Notes under the pieces: model-generated
Seen by the model: the letters and a program-made list of their open reading frames with translations, nothing else
The model's database searches: none
What the model was told of the DNA's origin: nothing
In this document: one piece after another, positions 1 through 12,532 of the stretch
Numbering within the stretch: position 1 is the stretch's first letter
Layout of the letters: each line of letters starts with the position of its first letter
Made by a program: the position numbers and the translations under genes
Assembly: GCA_019914995.1 (NCBI GenBank)
Contig: CM034138.1
Span: 5,157,903-5,221,902 of the forward strand
Source: Acanthochlamys bracteata
Lineage: Eukaryota; Streptophyta; Magnoliopsida; Pandanales; Velloziaceae
DNA length: 64,000 nt
Reading direction: 5' to 3'

Positions 1-1140
1 TCAGATGATATAAAATCCATAACGAGCAAAAATTCATCCTCTTCACAAAAAAGGAAAGCTCAATGATCAAGGAAAGAAAGACAATTATACAACTAAATTA
101 GACTAATCAAGTCAAGATTGGTAAAGTCAAACAAATCCAAAGCAGTCAACCTGGGATGCATTTAATTTGGACAAGCCAACTCAGCTCTTATATTTCAAAC
201 AACAACTTAGCTGAATCAAGTCCAAAATCACTGGCGGGTAAATTCAAATATATCCACACTGCATTTAATGCCCATGAAGATATTGCACCAAGATAGCCGA
301 AAGTGATCGTGGAAGTGGTTGATTAACCGCTGAATAAACTGCTCCTCTCTGTCTTGAAAGCCTACCAACGCAAAAAGGGCGCCAACGGTAATCTTCTTCA
401 ACGGGAAAAATCGTCCTACATAGAGATAGAATTCTATAAGAAGGGAGGCAGAGCAACAGAAAAGATGGCAATCAACGAATAAAGGCATACAAAAACTAAA
501 CAGCTCTACAACTCAAGCAATTGAAATCCTACTGCTGATCACACTGAAGATATCTCCTTCAGCAACTATCTGATCATCTCAACAAGGAAACTCCTGAGAA
601 CATTCAGTCATCATGAGATATATCCTGTGCCTAACCTTTTTTCTTCTTTTTGTAACCTCATACTGTTTTGTGACAGGGTGGTCAAAGCACTAGGTAAAGA
701 AGCTCGGTTGGAGCTTGGTGAAAATTCTTAAACCTTGTAATAGAGCTAGCATATCAGCCAGAGGGACAGTGGTGTCCAGTAGGTTGTGAAGGGTTTCTTG
801 GTGAAGAAATCCTATAAGAGTAAGTGTGCTTGGTGAAATACTTTGCTCTTGATGTATATGTAGCTTATTAAAGGTTTAGTGAAGTTTTGGCTCTTGTGAT
901 AGAGCATCCGTAAATGTAGGCAAAGAGATTTTGCCCAACCACGTTAAATATTCGGAGTACTATCTATTTTACCTAAGTCACGAAATACTCTAACACTTAC
1001 TGTCTGCATGTTACATAACTGATTCCAGCCGGCTGTAAACTTGCTGTCTGAAAGATCACTAAGCTTCTCGAAAATTTTTATTTATTGATTAATTCAATTC
1101 ACGCCTCCACTTTTGAGTTAATCTTGTAGGAGATTCAACA
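1..1140 (+). repeat. 5' LTR of the first Copia element, left part missing
   Basis: This aligns base for base with 8958-10101, so about 350 bp of the LTR lies beyond the left window edge. It ends in CAACA, the inverted match of the TGTTG that starts the 3' LTR at 8608. The primer-binding site follows directly. A large part is also recognisable, inverted, in the solo LTR at 50558-52165. Confidence 0.92.
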
Positions 1141-1141
1141 A

Positions 1142-1155
1142 TTGGTATCAGATCA
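1142..1155 (+). other. Primer-binding site of the first Copia element
   Basis: The sequence TTGGTATCAGATCA directly after the LTR closely resembles the common plant TTGGTATCAGAGC site, complementary to the 3' end of initiator methionine tRNA. In the family this primes minus-strand DNA synthesis. Confidence 0.8.
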
Positions 1156-1202
1156 GGTCTCTAAAAATCAAAGGTCTAACAACCTTGAGGTAAAAGATCC
1201 TT

Positions 1203-2920
1203 ATGGCTAATCTTGTTCCTATAGCTTTTGAAGGAAGATCCTCCAACACACCACTACTCTTTGATGCAACCAACTATAGCTACTGGAAAACAAAGATGAC
1301 AATCTTCATTCGAGCACAAGATTTTACACTTTGGAAAATCATACGCCATAGACCAATCGTGCAAACTAAGACCGGCCCAGATGGAATACGAATTCCAAAG
1401 ACAGAATGTGAATACACCGATTAAGATAGCAAGCTTATATCAATTAATGACAGAGCCATTAATCTTCTCTACTGCGCCCTAGATTCAAATAAATTCAACA
1501 GAATCAGTGCTTGCAGCAACACTGCAAAAAAAATATGGGATCAACTAGAGGTAACACATGAAGGAACCACACAAGTCAAGAAAACAGAGTAAACCTACTC
1601 ATGCATGAGTATGAAAATTTCAAAATGAACCGAGATGAGTCCATTACTCAAATGTTTACTAGATTTACTAACATCACAAATCCTTTGAAAAATTTAGGAA
1701 AGATCTTCAAACCCGTAGAACTTAAATGGAAAATACTAAGAGCCGTGCTGCCAACCTTTGGATCAAAAGTAGATGTCATAGAGGAAAATCCAACCTTTCC
1801 TCAAATATCTCTGGATGAACTAATTGGCAAACTGATGGCCAAAGAACTATCCTTAAAGAAAACTAATGAACGTACTGAAGGAATTGCATTTAAAACAAAT
1901 GACCAGCAGGTAAGTGATTCCTCCTCTGATGAAGATATTGCACTCCTAATCCGAAAAATTAAAATCTTTCTTAGAAGAAACAAGTTCAGAAAAGAAGGGG
2001 TTTTGGAAAAACAATAAAGGAGAAGATAGACAAGACACAAATTGTTACAATTGCAACAAACCAGGACATTTCAGAAACGAATGTCCCTTACTGAAAAGAT
2101 CTAAAAACAAAGACGTAAGAAGAAAACGCGCTATGGCAGCCTAGAGCGATGAGGATGAAAGTTCATCAGAAGATAGTCAGACTGAAACCGAGAAAAATGA
2201 AAAAGTCAACTTATGACTGATGGCAGATCATGAAGACACTAATGAGGTAAGCTCTACTGATTATGATGACTCTAATGAAGAACTATAAGATGTGTTTGAT
2301 GAACTGTATGCAAAATACCTACATGCTAAAACTGATTGCAAAACTATAAAAGTATGCATGCATAAGTTTAAGGATGAAAATGAATGTCTAAAGAAAGAAA
2401 TACTTACATTAAAAAATGCCTTAAAAGACAAGACAGATACAATAAAAGACACACTGCATGCAGATTATGATCATATGAACTCTAAACTATGTGCACTACA
2501 CAGTGAAAATAAACGTCTAATACAAATTAATGAAAAGTTACATATCAAACTAACCGAATGTAAAGACTGGTGAACTAACAAGTTGCATAGAAAGCTCAAG
2601 TGTAAACAAGATAAAGAAAATTGCTGAACTTGAAGATTTGAATGAAGCACTGAGTTGAGAAGTAGACAAACTGTCATATCCTACCATTCCAGATCTCAAG
2701 CCATTCATGAATGATTACACTACTATGTATATGAAAGAGAGTAAGCTGAAGGAAGAAAATCAAAAACTGTTTCAAGAAAACAAAAGTCTGCAAAGTAAGA
2801 ATCTCGATCTATAAGCTTCACTAGCAAAATTTGTAAAAAAAAAAGATAGACTTGATGAAATACTGGGAGCTCAACGCAGCGCATAAAGAAAAGAATGAAT
2901 AGAATTTGTACCAACATCTA
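1203..2920 (+). pseudogene. gag region of the first Copia element
   Basis: The region begins with a product starting MANLVPIAFEG and containing the motif NYSYWKTKMTIF, typical of plant Copia gag (UBN2-type domain). A CCHC zinc knuckle, CYNCNKPGHFRNEC, lies at 2043-2084. It is followed by an acidic stretch and a long Lys/Glu/Leu-rich segment (about 2290-2900) likely to form coiled coil, as SIRE-type gag proteins do. Nucleocapsid-type RNA binding is the family role. The region is degraded and not expected to encode a working protein. The minus-strand Copia at 36560-50350 has a clearly related gag start. Confidence 0.85.
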
Positions 2921-3259
2921 AAGCAATTGGTAAACAAATCACAAGGTATGAAGATCACCCCTCTACCAGCTACACAAGTATGCAGGCAGCAAGGGTGCAG
3001 AATAAGAAAAATCTAGTGTTTAGAGCATACACAGTAAATAAGTCATATTCTCCAACACTTTTTATTAAATATTTTATTGTGGCAGAAAATATTATAGTAT
3101 TAATTCTTACTGGTATAAAAAGAACACTAATAAAATAAAAATAATATGGGTTCCAAAAGGAACACTTAACAGCACTAACTCTCTAGGATCCAAAGAAAAT
3201 TGGGTATCTAAGCACTGAAACTTCTTTTGCACGAAGAAGAAGAGCCAACCTGACTGAAA

Positions 3260-4260
3260 TATAACAAATGGTATTTGGACAGCAGGTGCTCAAGACACAT
3301 GACTGGAAACGAAAGATGCTTCAATAGTTTGCAAAAACAATTCGGCGGAAATGTAATTCTAGATGACAACAGTAAGTGCAAAGTAATAGGTATGGGAAAG
3401 ATAGGTAATCCCTCATCCCTCTGCATAGAAAATGTTCTTCATGTTAAAGGATTAAAACATAACTTAATAAATATAAGTCAACTATGTGATAATAGCTTCA
3501 AAGTTAACTTTGACAATCACTACTATTCAATCGTTAACTTATCATCTGGAGAAGAAATACTAAATGAAAAAAGAGAAGGCAACGTTTATGTGCTTTATAT
3601 TGATGATTTTTCTAACCATAAAATGTGTTTAGTTGCAAGCCAGCAGGAAAGCAGCTGGCTCTGGCATAGACGATTAGGACACTGCAACATCAAGATTCTA
3701 TCAAAACTGTCTAAGTTAAAATTAGTAAAAGGTTTGCCTAAAGCAAACTACAGTCTAGATGAACTATGTCATGCCTGTGCTAAAGAAAAACAAGTGAAGT
3801 CATCATTCAAGTTCAAACAAGTGATAACAACTAGTAAGCCATTATAACTACTGCACATGGATTTGTTTGAGTCATCAAGAACAGCAAGCCTGGGAGGTAA
3901 ATTCTACTGCTTAGTAATTAAAGATGATTACTCTCGTTTTTGTTGGGTCTACTCTCTTGCATATAAGAATGATGCTCTAAAAACATTTACATGTTTTTCC
4001 AAAAAGATTCAAAAATAACTCGATCTCAATATCTGTGCTATAAGAAGTGATCATGGTAAGGAATTTCAAAATTTCTATTTTAATAAATTTTGTGACACTA
4101 ATAGTTTAACTCACAACTTCTCTGCTCCTACAACCAAGCAGAAGAATGGTGTAGTAGAAAGGAAAAATAGAGTGCTAGTAGAAATGGCCCGAACCATGTT
4201 AATAGAACAAAACTTGCCAAAATATTTTTGGGCTGAAGCTGTTAACACTGCATGCCACAT
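3260..4260 (+). pseudogene. Protease, GAG-pre-integrase and integrase domains of the first Copia element
   Basis: A retropepsin-like neighbourhood with the HMTGN motif typical of Copia protease lies near 3271-3310. A GAG-pre-integrase domain follows (LWHRRLGHCN near 3658), then the integrase core: the HMDLF block near 3855, DDYSRF near 3925, and the RKNRVLVEMARTML block near 4165. In the family these domains process the polyprotein and insert the DNA copy. Domain order is intact but the frame is not. Confidence 0.87.
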
Positions 4261-4879
4261 AATCAATCATGCACTCATCTGACCCTCCTTAAAAAGACTC
4301 CATATGAGCTTCTAAAGGGAAGAACTCCAAATATTGCTTACTTAAGAACTTTTGGTTGCAAATGTTTTATACTAAACAATGGAAAAGATAACTTTGAAAA
4401 GTTTGATGGGAAGAGCGACGAAGGTATTTTTCTCGATTATTCCTCAACGTAAAAAACATATAGAATTTTTAATAAAAGAACTATGATTGTTGAAGAATCT
4501 ATTCATGTATTATTTAATGAGTCTAACAATGGGCCAAGAAGGAATCCAGAACTAGATGTAGGGTTAGAAGAAGAAGAAGAATTATTCCCATCAACAGAAA
4601 TACAACGAATTACAGAGAACCAAATAGCGGACGAACAACCAGTTGAAATAACAGAGGAAGGACAAGTCTCTGGAAGTCTGCCTGATCGAGCAGAAATTCA
4701 TGAACAAATTAACAAATATTTCAAACACAGATCCAATCATCCACAGGAAAACATATTGGGTGAGGTAAATGAAGGTATAAGAACTAGATCTCATTTTAAA
4801 AATAATTTTATGGAACACTCTGCATTTGTATCAAATCTAAACCAAAATGCATATATGATGCTCTGACAGATAACTCATG

Positions 4880-6350
4880 GATCATTGCTATGCAAGAGGA
4901 AATTAAATCAGTTTGAAAGAAATAATGTGTGGCATCTTGTTTGGGCATCAAACAAATCCATCATAGGAACTAAGTGGGTATTTAGAAATAAAATGGATGA
5001 AAATAGAAATATCATTAGAAACAAAGCTAGATTAGTAGCAAAAGAATATAATCAAAAAGAAGGAATAAATTCCGATGAAACATATGCTCCTGTTGCACGT
5101 CTTGAGGCTATTAAAATACTACTTGCTTTTGCATGTCATAAAGCCTTTAAACTCTTTCAAATGGATGTCAAAAATGCCTTCTTGAATGGATTCCTAAAGA
5201 AAGAAGTGTATGTTGAACAACCTCCTGGTTTTGAAAATACAAATTTTCTAAGTCATATTTACAAACTGAACAAAGCACTCTATGGTTTGAAACAAGCTCC
5301 CAGAGCCTGGTATGAGCGGTTAAGTACATTCCTGATTGATAAAGGCTTCAGTCGAGGTAACATTGATTTAACTTTATTTACCTTGCGTGAAGATAATGAC
5401 ATGTTAATCGTACAAATTTACGTAGATGACATAATTTTTTGTGCTACTAACGAAAGGCAGTGCAGAAAGTTTTCTGAGCTGATGCAAGAAGAATTTGAAA
5501 TGAGCCTCATGGGAGAACTGAATTATTTTTTCGGTTTACAAATTAAACAACTGAAAAATGGCATCTTCATAAGTCAGACTAAGTACATTAAAAAATTGAT
5601 GAAGAAGTACAGCATAGAAAGAAGTAAGGAGATAAGCACCCCAATGTCTAGCTCTTGCAAATTAAACCGAGATGAGATAGGTAAAGCAGCTAATCAAAAA
5701 CTATATAGAGGTATGATTGGATCACTCTTATATCTAACTGCAAGTAGACCAGATATTTAATTTAGTGTGTGCCTATGTGCTAGATTTCAAAGATCCTAAA
5801 AAATCTCATATAATAGCTGTAAAACGATTTATTAGGTACCTAGTTGGAACTAAAGAATCCCATATGTTCTACCCCAGAGGATATGAATTTAATTTATATG
5901 TATATGTTGACGCTGACTTTGGTGGTTGCAAACTTGATAGAAAGAGCATAAGTGGCTCATGTCAGTTTCTAGGAAGCTGCTTGATTTCATGGTACTCTAG
6001 GAAACAAGCATCACTAGCAATGTCCACTGCCGAAGCAGAGTACGTAGCTGCCGGAAGTTGCTGCTCTCAGGTACTCTGGATAAAACAGCAACTCCTTGAT
6101 TTTAGTTTTGACTTTAAGAATGTGCCCATATTCTGTGACAATACTAGTGCCATCAAGTTAACAAAAAATCCTATTCAACACTCACGTACAAAGCACATTG
6201 ATTTAAGACACCATTTTTATAGAGAGCATGTTGAATGCAATAACATAAAATTAAACTTTGTTAACTCTGAAAATTAACTAGCTGATGTCTTTACTAAACT
6301 TTTAGGATTTGATTCTTTCTCAAAAATATACCATGAGTTAGGCTTATGTA
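4880..6350 (+). pseudogene. Reverse transcriptase and RNase H of the first Copia element
   Basis: This is the best-preserved part of the element. The RT domain (PF07727-type) shows [13 protein letters not shown] and [12 protein letters not shown], then [14 protein letters not shown], and the catalytic YVDDIIF near 5420. RNase H follows with DADFGGC, STAEAEYVAAGSC near 6027 and KHIDLRHHFYREHV near 6195. After it comes the LADVFTK-type tail common to plant Copia. In the family these copy the RNA genome into DNA and remove the RNA strand. Confidence 0.92.
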
Positions 6351-6639
6351 TAATATAACCTTGCTCTGTTCTTCATCTCGTTTCTGTACATCACCTTCAG
6401 CACATAATCAGCCACACAACAGTTGGCTGCAGTCATCAAAATGAAGGTAAGCAGCGTGCTAAACACATGACTGAGCTGACTTATTTTAGGTTGAACGCAC
6501 TATAAACTAACCCAACCAGGTAACACTTCCCATTTCATCGTCTTCAATTTGAAGCAAAAAAATTCCCTCGCAAAACCCTTGCTCCGAATCTTCAAATCCT
6601 TGATCTTTCAAAACAAATCCTACTCCAAATCTCAGTCAT

Positions 6640-8180
6640 GGCAAAGAAAAACAAAAAATCACAACCAAAGTGCTCTAAAATTTCCATTGACGAGTCCGAC
6701 AAATTCATCGGAAAGCGAGAATTTGAGAAATACGGTCGGCAACTGGCGATCCCGATTTTGACTCCTGCGAGCATAAAGTTTGATGATTTCAACTACTTCG
6801 GCCTAGAGATGACGAAATGTTCGAGGCGTAAAGATAGCTGCCGTTCAACGACTGGCCTAGAGAATTCTCTAAAGAATGTGTCCAAGTATTTTATGCGAAC
6901 CTCTACGAAACCGGAATCTCCTCTATCCAGACTATGGTAAATGGTATTGAGATAAATGTTGAGGCAAGATCCATGTCACTGATGCTAGATATACCCTACA
7001 GAATAGAAATGCCGCCGGTAAGTGACTCCAAATTAAACTACTTGAAACAAGCACTGGACACTGACATAGTAACAAACCATCAATACGACTCTACTGCTCA
7101 CCTACCTCTGCTTCTAAGAGCTCTGTGCCAGATTATTTCAAAAGTGATAGTCCCTCGCTCTGGCAGTCGCAATATCATCACTACCTATGATGCCTTCCTG
7201 CTGTGGAGGTTAGTGAAGAAACTTTCCATTAATCTTTGTGAGGTAATACTGCACCATATGATTAGAGTATCCAAATCTGGAAGCAAGCACTTTTCCTATC
7301 CTCATACTATTTGTATAGTATGCAGTCTTGAGACAGTGCCCATGGAGTCACTACAAGTGAGAAAAATGTTCAAACTGGATGCAAAATTCTTAAGGGGGAT
7401 TACAGAGGCAGAGGGAAAATCCAAGGACACTTAAGCAGATCCTTTGACTGACACACATGCAGCCTTGGCTCCTCTGACAGAATGCCTAACCAACATCCAC
7501 AATGCAATCCTAAAGCAAACCAAGGAAATCAGGAGGCTCAATGTTACCTTTGAACAACTCAAGAATGCTATCTGTCAGGCAGAGCATTCCACAACCAGAA
7601 CTGCACAGGAGGATACCAAAACAGAGAGTACCTAAGCTCAAGAGTGTGCAGGACAGAATGCACCTAACTCAGATCCTCCACAGATAGACATAAGCATAAA
7701 TGAAGAATCCGGAACTCTTGAGACTGCCACCGAGCATCTTATGAATAAAAAGTCACCTACGAATGCCTTGTCCAAGCAGCCTCAAAAGAAGTGGTTCCTG
7801 AAAATGAGCCAATGTCTATTACTGTCTATGCAGCTCCAACAACCATGCAGGATGATCCTTTGCTTCAAGTAACCCCAACAGAAATTCCACCTGTGGCTCC
7901 AATAGAAATTCCACCTACAGCTCCAACAGAAGTACACCTTGATCCTCTCACTACCCAACGCCCTTCCTCTGACCCTCCATCATCACAGTCCAACATTCCA
8001 AGCCTCCATCTCAAACGTAAAACTCTAAAACGAAGGGCTCACAAATCTGTTTCTAGTTTCCAAGCCTTCTTGGATGATGATGTTGTGATCCTTCCCCAAT
8101 CCTCTGCTGCCAAACCTAAACATCAACGTCTCCGGCCCCCTGTTGTAGGATATCATCTAGACGTAAAAACATTTAGTTAA
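6640..8180 (+). pseudogene. Extra coding region after pol, in the env-like position
   Basis: About 1.5 kb of coding-like sequence lies between the RNase H end and the polypurine tract. Its first part is Lys/Ser-rich (starting MAKKNKKSQPK). A middle part has VFYANLYETG near 6877 and EINVEARSMSLMLDIP near 6950, which recall the 'putative plant transposon protein' domain seen in plant retroelement third reading frames. A later part predicts a short coiled coil (near 7444-7590), then a Pro/Thr-rich repeat built on EIPPxAP (about 7880-7940). SIRE elements are known to carry an env-like reading frame here, often with coiled coil and proline-rich sections. I see no clear signal peptide or convincing transmembrane segment, so envelope function is not supported. 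It is degraded with the rest. Confidence 0.6.
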
Positions 8181-8592
8181 AATCTGACTAGGCTTACTCT
8201 GTTTACTTGCTACTATTTTTAATGCCTATGTTAAGACGTTCTTCTTATCTTTAGCTCTGTTTGGATGTCTGTTTGGCTGTTTAAATTTCTTGTTATAACA
8301 TCTTGGTTATCCTTGCGAATAATGACTGTATTTCAATGCTAAGATTTCAGTTATGTTACATTATTGGTCCAACTTTACCTTTTTGAGATGACAAAGGAAA
8401 AGAAAAATTAGGAGAAATATTGTATGATGGCATACAAATATGATGGCTCAAACTAAGGGGAAGCTACATAAAGGTAAATAAAATAAATACACAAGTTGAG
8501 GGAGAGCTATACACAGGTAAACAAGGGTAAAACCAAAAGTCTGGTTGTTTTTTAAAACAGAAATCAATAATTTTTAATTAATTTGTCATCAT

Positions 8593-8607
8593 AAAAAATG
8601 GAGAGAT
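8593..8607 (+). other. Polypurine tract of the first Copia element
   Basis: The purine-rich run AAAAAATGGAGAGAT directly precedes the TGTTG start of the 3' LTR. This is the expected place for the plus-strand primer. Confidence 0.7.
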
Positions 8608-10101
8608 TGTTGGAACTCTCAAAATTAATTTTTATGATAACAATGAATTAAGAATTATGATTTATATTGGACTAATAAGTTAAAATCAAGTTTTGTAGGA
8701 TTAGACAAATCAAGCTTACTTTACTTACGGCAGACGACAATAACAGTCATTAAACAGCCAGCTGCTCTGCTACCGTTATTCAAGCAGCATACAGAACAGA
8801 GGATCCTACAGTCACACTACAGCCAGCCACTTAACTGTTGAAGCATACGAAGACTTTTCTGTAACGCTCCAAACAGAGTATTAGGTTCAACAACAAAAAC
8901 TCCAGCTCAAGCTCTTCACTTTAATATCTTATGGACTTACAACTCACTGAAACAAATCAGATGATACAAGATCCACAACGAGAAAAAATTCATCCTCTTC
9001 ATAAAAAGGGAAAACTCAATGATCAAAGAAAGAAATGAAATTATATAACTAAGTTTGACTAATCAAGTCAAGACTAGCAAAGTCAAACAAATCCAAAGCA
9101 AACAACCTGAGATAACTTTAATTTGGACAAGCCAACTCAGCTCTTATATTTCAAATAACAACTTAGCTAATCAAGTCCAAAATCACTGGTGGGTAAATTC
9201 AAATCTCTCCACACTGCATTTAATGCCCATGAAGATATTGCATCAAGATAGCCGAAAGTGATTGTGGAAGCGGTTGATTAACCGCTGAACAAACTGCTCC
9301 TCTCTGTCTTGAAAGCCTACCAACGCAAAAAGGGCGCCAACGGTAATCTTCTTCAACGGAAAAAATCGTCCTGCATAGAGATGGAATTCTATAAGAAGGG
9401 AGGCAGAGCAACAGAGAAGATGGCAATCAACGAACAAAGACATACAAAAACTAGACAGCTCTACAACTTAAGCAATTGAAATCTTGCTGCTGATCACACT
9501 GAAGATATCTTCTTCAGCAACTATCTGATCATCTCAACAAGGAAACTCCTAAGAACATTCAGTCATCATGAGATAGATCCTGTGCCTAACCTTTATTCTT
9601 CTTTTTGTAACCTCATACTATTCTGTGACAGGGTGCTCAAGGCACTAGATAAAGAAGCTCGGTTGGAGCTTGGTGAAAGTTCGTAAACCTTATAATAGAG
9701 CTAGCATATCAGCTAGAGGGACAGTAGTGTCCAGTAGGCTGTAAATGGTTGTCTTGGTGAAGAAATTCTTTAAGAGTAAGTGTGCTTAGTGAAGCACTTT
9801 GCTCTTAGTGTATATGTAGTTTATTAAAGATTTAGTGAAGTTTTGGCTCTTGTGATAAAGTATCCGTGGATCTAGGCAAAGAGGTTTTGCCGAACCATGT
9901 TAAATATTCCGAGTACTATTTTCTTTACCTAAGTCACCAAACACTCTAACACTTACTGTCTGCAGGTTACATAACTGATTCCAGCCGGCTGTAAGCTTGC
10001 TGTCTAAAAGATCACTAAGCTTTACGAAAATTTTTATTTATTGATTAACTCAATTCACCCCTTTCCTCCCCTCTTGAGTTAATCTTGTAGGAGATTTAAT
10101 A
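8608..10101 (+). repeat. 3' LTR of the first Copia element
   Basis: A complete LTR of about 1494 bp starting TGTTGGAACTC. Its last 1.14 kb aligns to 1-1140. The most conserved block is around 9196-9440, matching 241-480. A related LTR in the opposite orientation stands alone at 50558-52165. Confidence 0.92.
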
Positions 10102-10920
10102 AAATGGGTTAGATCGTCACGGCTTGTAGTCAATTGATCGATTCTGGCCATCGGCAGTCATCTTGGTTTTGACGTTTTTCATAATAAGCTCTGCTAGCTC
10201 TGTTGGTCCTTTTGTTGTTACTTCCTCGGTGACCGAAAAGCTCGTCAAAATTCGGCGAGCCGACATGCCCGCAGCCGAGCTAAGCCGTATGCTTTTGTAC
10301 CGTTTCGAACTTTTGAACTTGTAATTAGATAGTCTTGACTCGTTTTGCACTAGGTGTTCGTTAGATCGTAAATTGGAAAGTTCATCGTTAGGAGACGGAA
10401 TTGATTCGACCTACAATCGTTCGTTGAGTCGGTAAGCTTTCTAGAGTTAGTGGTCTTAGCTTTAGCGGAGTTATATGACTTATGGAATGATGTTAAAGAT
10501 TTGTTGGTTAACGTTAGGGGCAAGTTACGCTTAGGGGCAAGTTAGATTAAATATGATTTTTGTCGTGTGTTAGGAATGGGATTGGGTTACAAATATTGAG
10601 CCTAGATAATATCTGTGTTTAATTGTGTTAGAATTGAAGTTGGAGTTTGGATCCGGTGACTCGGCTTAGAGATAGCTTTTGGATTTAAAAGACGTTTATA
10701 CCTCAGGTGAGAGTTAGCGTGCCATCTTTTTTTTTAGATTAACGTTAGGCTTTCGGCATAGTAACGTCTGCTTTGGCCCTCCGACATATCTTGCTACTAT
10801 TGTGCATATTTGATTTATCCCTCAAGATGTATGATGTATTTGTGCATGTTTGCTACTGAAACAAGATAGTATGCATGATATTTAAATTATTGGACTCTAT
10901 GTTGATGGTATTTTACTTAA
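10102..10920 (+). repeat. Fragment of an old Tekay-type LTR
   Basis: The stretch aligns, with heavy divergence, to internal parts of the Tekay-type LTRs elsewhere. It includes the block around 10700-10790 (GTGAGAGTT...CGTGCCA, TTAACGTTAGGCTTTCGGCA) that also occurs near 24870, 27185, 39445, 47095 and, inverted, 54330. Its upstream half resembles 24430-24720 most closely. Neither end of the LTR is present. The Copia 3' LTR abuts it on the left. Confidence 0.65.
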
Positions 10921-11056
10921 CTACAATATTACTAACATGATTGAGAGGGATTTATAATATGTTATTATCAATTTTTTGTATTGGATGGCACATGATTTAT
11001 GAATAACAAAATTATGATACGAAGCAAAATTTGTAAATATATGAATATATTCTATA

Positions 11057-11075
11057 TGTGTATATAAATATACAT

Positions 11076-11126
<51 letters not shown>

Positions 11127-11155
11127 AGTATATGTATATATATATGTATATATAG
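11057..11155. repeat. AT-rich TA microsatellite
   Basis: About 100 bp of nearly pure alternating T and A with a few G, directly before the left arm of the inverted duplication. A shorter TA run sits in the same place next to the right arm (about 21988-22006). Confidence 0.9.
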
Positions 11156-11156
11156 G

Positions 11157-11570
11157 AATAACATTGGCACAAATCATGACACTATACGAGCACACCGCGT
11201 ATATCAAATATGGACCGTTGGAGCTTGATCTGATGGTCCTGATCAAAACAAAAAGAAACTATTACGTCTCTTCTTTCGTTGTTTTCCTTCATCTTCTCTT
11301 CCATTTCTTCCTCGCCTCTCCCGTATGCATCTTTGATCGTCTCTCCAAATCGATGAGTGCACTTTCTATCTCGCCGTTTGTTCGGTTCTTTCTTCTATCT
11401 TCTCCTTCTTTCAATTCTCTCAAAATTTTGAGCTTTCACACAGCCGTCTTTTTCAAACTGTAACATTTCTTTACCAGCCAAATCCTTAAATTGCAGGCCG
11501 GCGATCAAAAGTTAGATCTCAGAAACCATTACTTTTTATTCCTTCTTCTTCTAGTCCTTTTCTAGTCATC
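11157..11570 (+). promoter_or_regulatory. Promoter/5'UTR-like sequence, left arm of an inverted duplication
   Basis: This aligns at roughly 80% with the reverse complement of about 21545-21985. Shared landmarks are TTGGCACA, ATATCAAATATGGA, GATGGTCCTGATCAAAA, CCCGTATGCATCTTTGATCG and a C/T-rich leader ending near TTCTTCTTCTAGTCCTT. The C/T-rich part looks like a plant 5'UTR. The alignment stops just before the place where the right arm has a start codon, so the left arm lacks the decayed DSS1-like exon. The role is inferred only from composition and position. Confidence 0.5.
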
Positions 11571-11814
11571 AATCTTTGCAATTTTCGTCACGAGCCACCT
11601 TACCATTATTGGCCGCAGTAAAGAGAGATCTCTAGTGCTGTTCTAATTCTTAAATTCACTTTTCTGTTTAGAGAAATTAGAGCTGATTGATTGAGTTGTT
11701 GGACTTCTCAAATCATTACTGTTCATTCATCCTGTTAAGGTCTGTACTAAGTCTAGTTCTAACTCTTTTTTTATTCTTCTAGTAATTTGCTTGTCTTTCC
11801 ATTGGTTTGCTCAT
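11571..11814. other. Unassigned, leader- or intron-like sequence
   Basis: T-rich sequence following the left arm, with short pyrimidine tracts. No coding potential is evident. Confidence 0.4.
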
Positions 11815-12532
11815 GATTGTTAAAATCTCGATTTAAATTGTTAAAATTTTATGATTTTACACCAACAAAACGATCCTACTTGATATAAGATCCCGATTTT
11901 AATCCTAAAATTTTTAAAATTCTGATTTTATTTGCAATTATACGATTTCATCTTATAAAAGATTTTCACGAAACAAGAGAGCTCTCGAAGATTTTGAGCG
12001 AAGTTGGAATAATTAAACAAGATCAATCGTTCGTTTGTAGCGAGTGCAGTTATATTTGGTTTATATTGTGTGGAGTTTATTATGGGAGCAAAATATTTTC
12101 TATATAGTGATATTTTGGATTATGTTTTTTCTCTTTATTTTGAGGCAAAAAATACGATTGCTTGACGCTTAATTAATTGATTACATAATAAATTAGATTT
12201 TCTAAATATAACATAACTATATAAGTGTACATTTATAAAATAATGACATAATCTATAAAGATATTGTGATAATAAGCTAAATAAATATAAAAAATTATAA
12301 TGATATAGTTTATCTGAATCACAAAAATGAACATTATTAATTTATTAAATTAATATAAAATATAAGAAAAATTATGTATTTAATATTTAGCAATTTTAAT
12401 AAGTACTATCTAAATTCTAAAAAGTATTAAATAATTCTATAAAAAAGTTATCGATAAGTAAGATCGTCAATCTCGATTTTACGATCCTACACAAGAGAAA
12501 CGATCCTACATAAAATCCCGATCCTAACAACC
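11815..12532. mobile_element. Candidate MITE with imperfect terminal inverted repeats
   Basis: The left end GATTGTTAAAATCTCGATTT pairs with the reverse complement of the right end, GGTTGTTAGGATCGGGATTT, over about 20 bp. Additional CGATCCTAC copies are near both ends and the centre is very AT-rich. It has no coding capacity at 718 bp. I could not see a convincing target-site duplication, so the superfamily is open. Confidence 0.5.

Larger units (their letters stand above)
1..10101 (+). mobile_element. Degraded Copia LTR retrotransposon, SIRE/Maximus-like
   Basis: A large Ty1/copia-type element occupies the first 10 kb. Seen in order: partial 5' LTR, primer-binding site resembling the initiator-Met type, gag with a CCHC zinc knuckle, protease-like motif, GAG-pre-integrase, integrase, reverse transcriptase, RNase H, a further coding region after pol, a polypurine stretch and the 3' LTR. 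Integrase before RT defines Copia. Long LTRs (about 1.5 kb) and an extra region after RNase H are known of the SIRE/Maximus lineage, so that assignment is inferred. It is a fossil with roughly ten or more disabling changes. The LTRs differ by about 5% in the best-conserved part and about 12% near the window edge, suggesting an age of a few million years. It sits next to an old Tekay-type LTR fragment, which it probably interrupted. The 5' flank lies outside the window, so no target duplication can be tested. Confidence 0.93.

Noticed and set aside
10921-11246. Open stretches on the minus strand coding for Tyr/Ile-rich peptides
   Set aside because: They are translations of the TA microsatellite.
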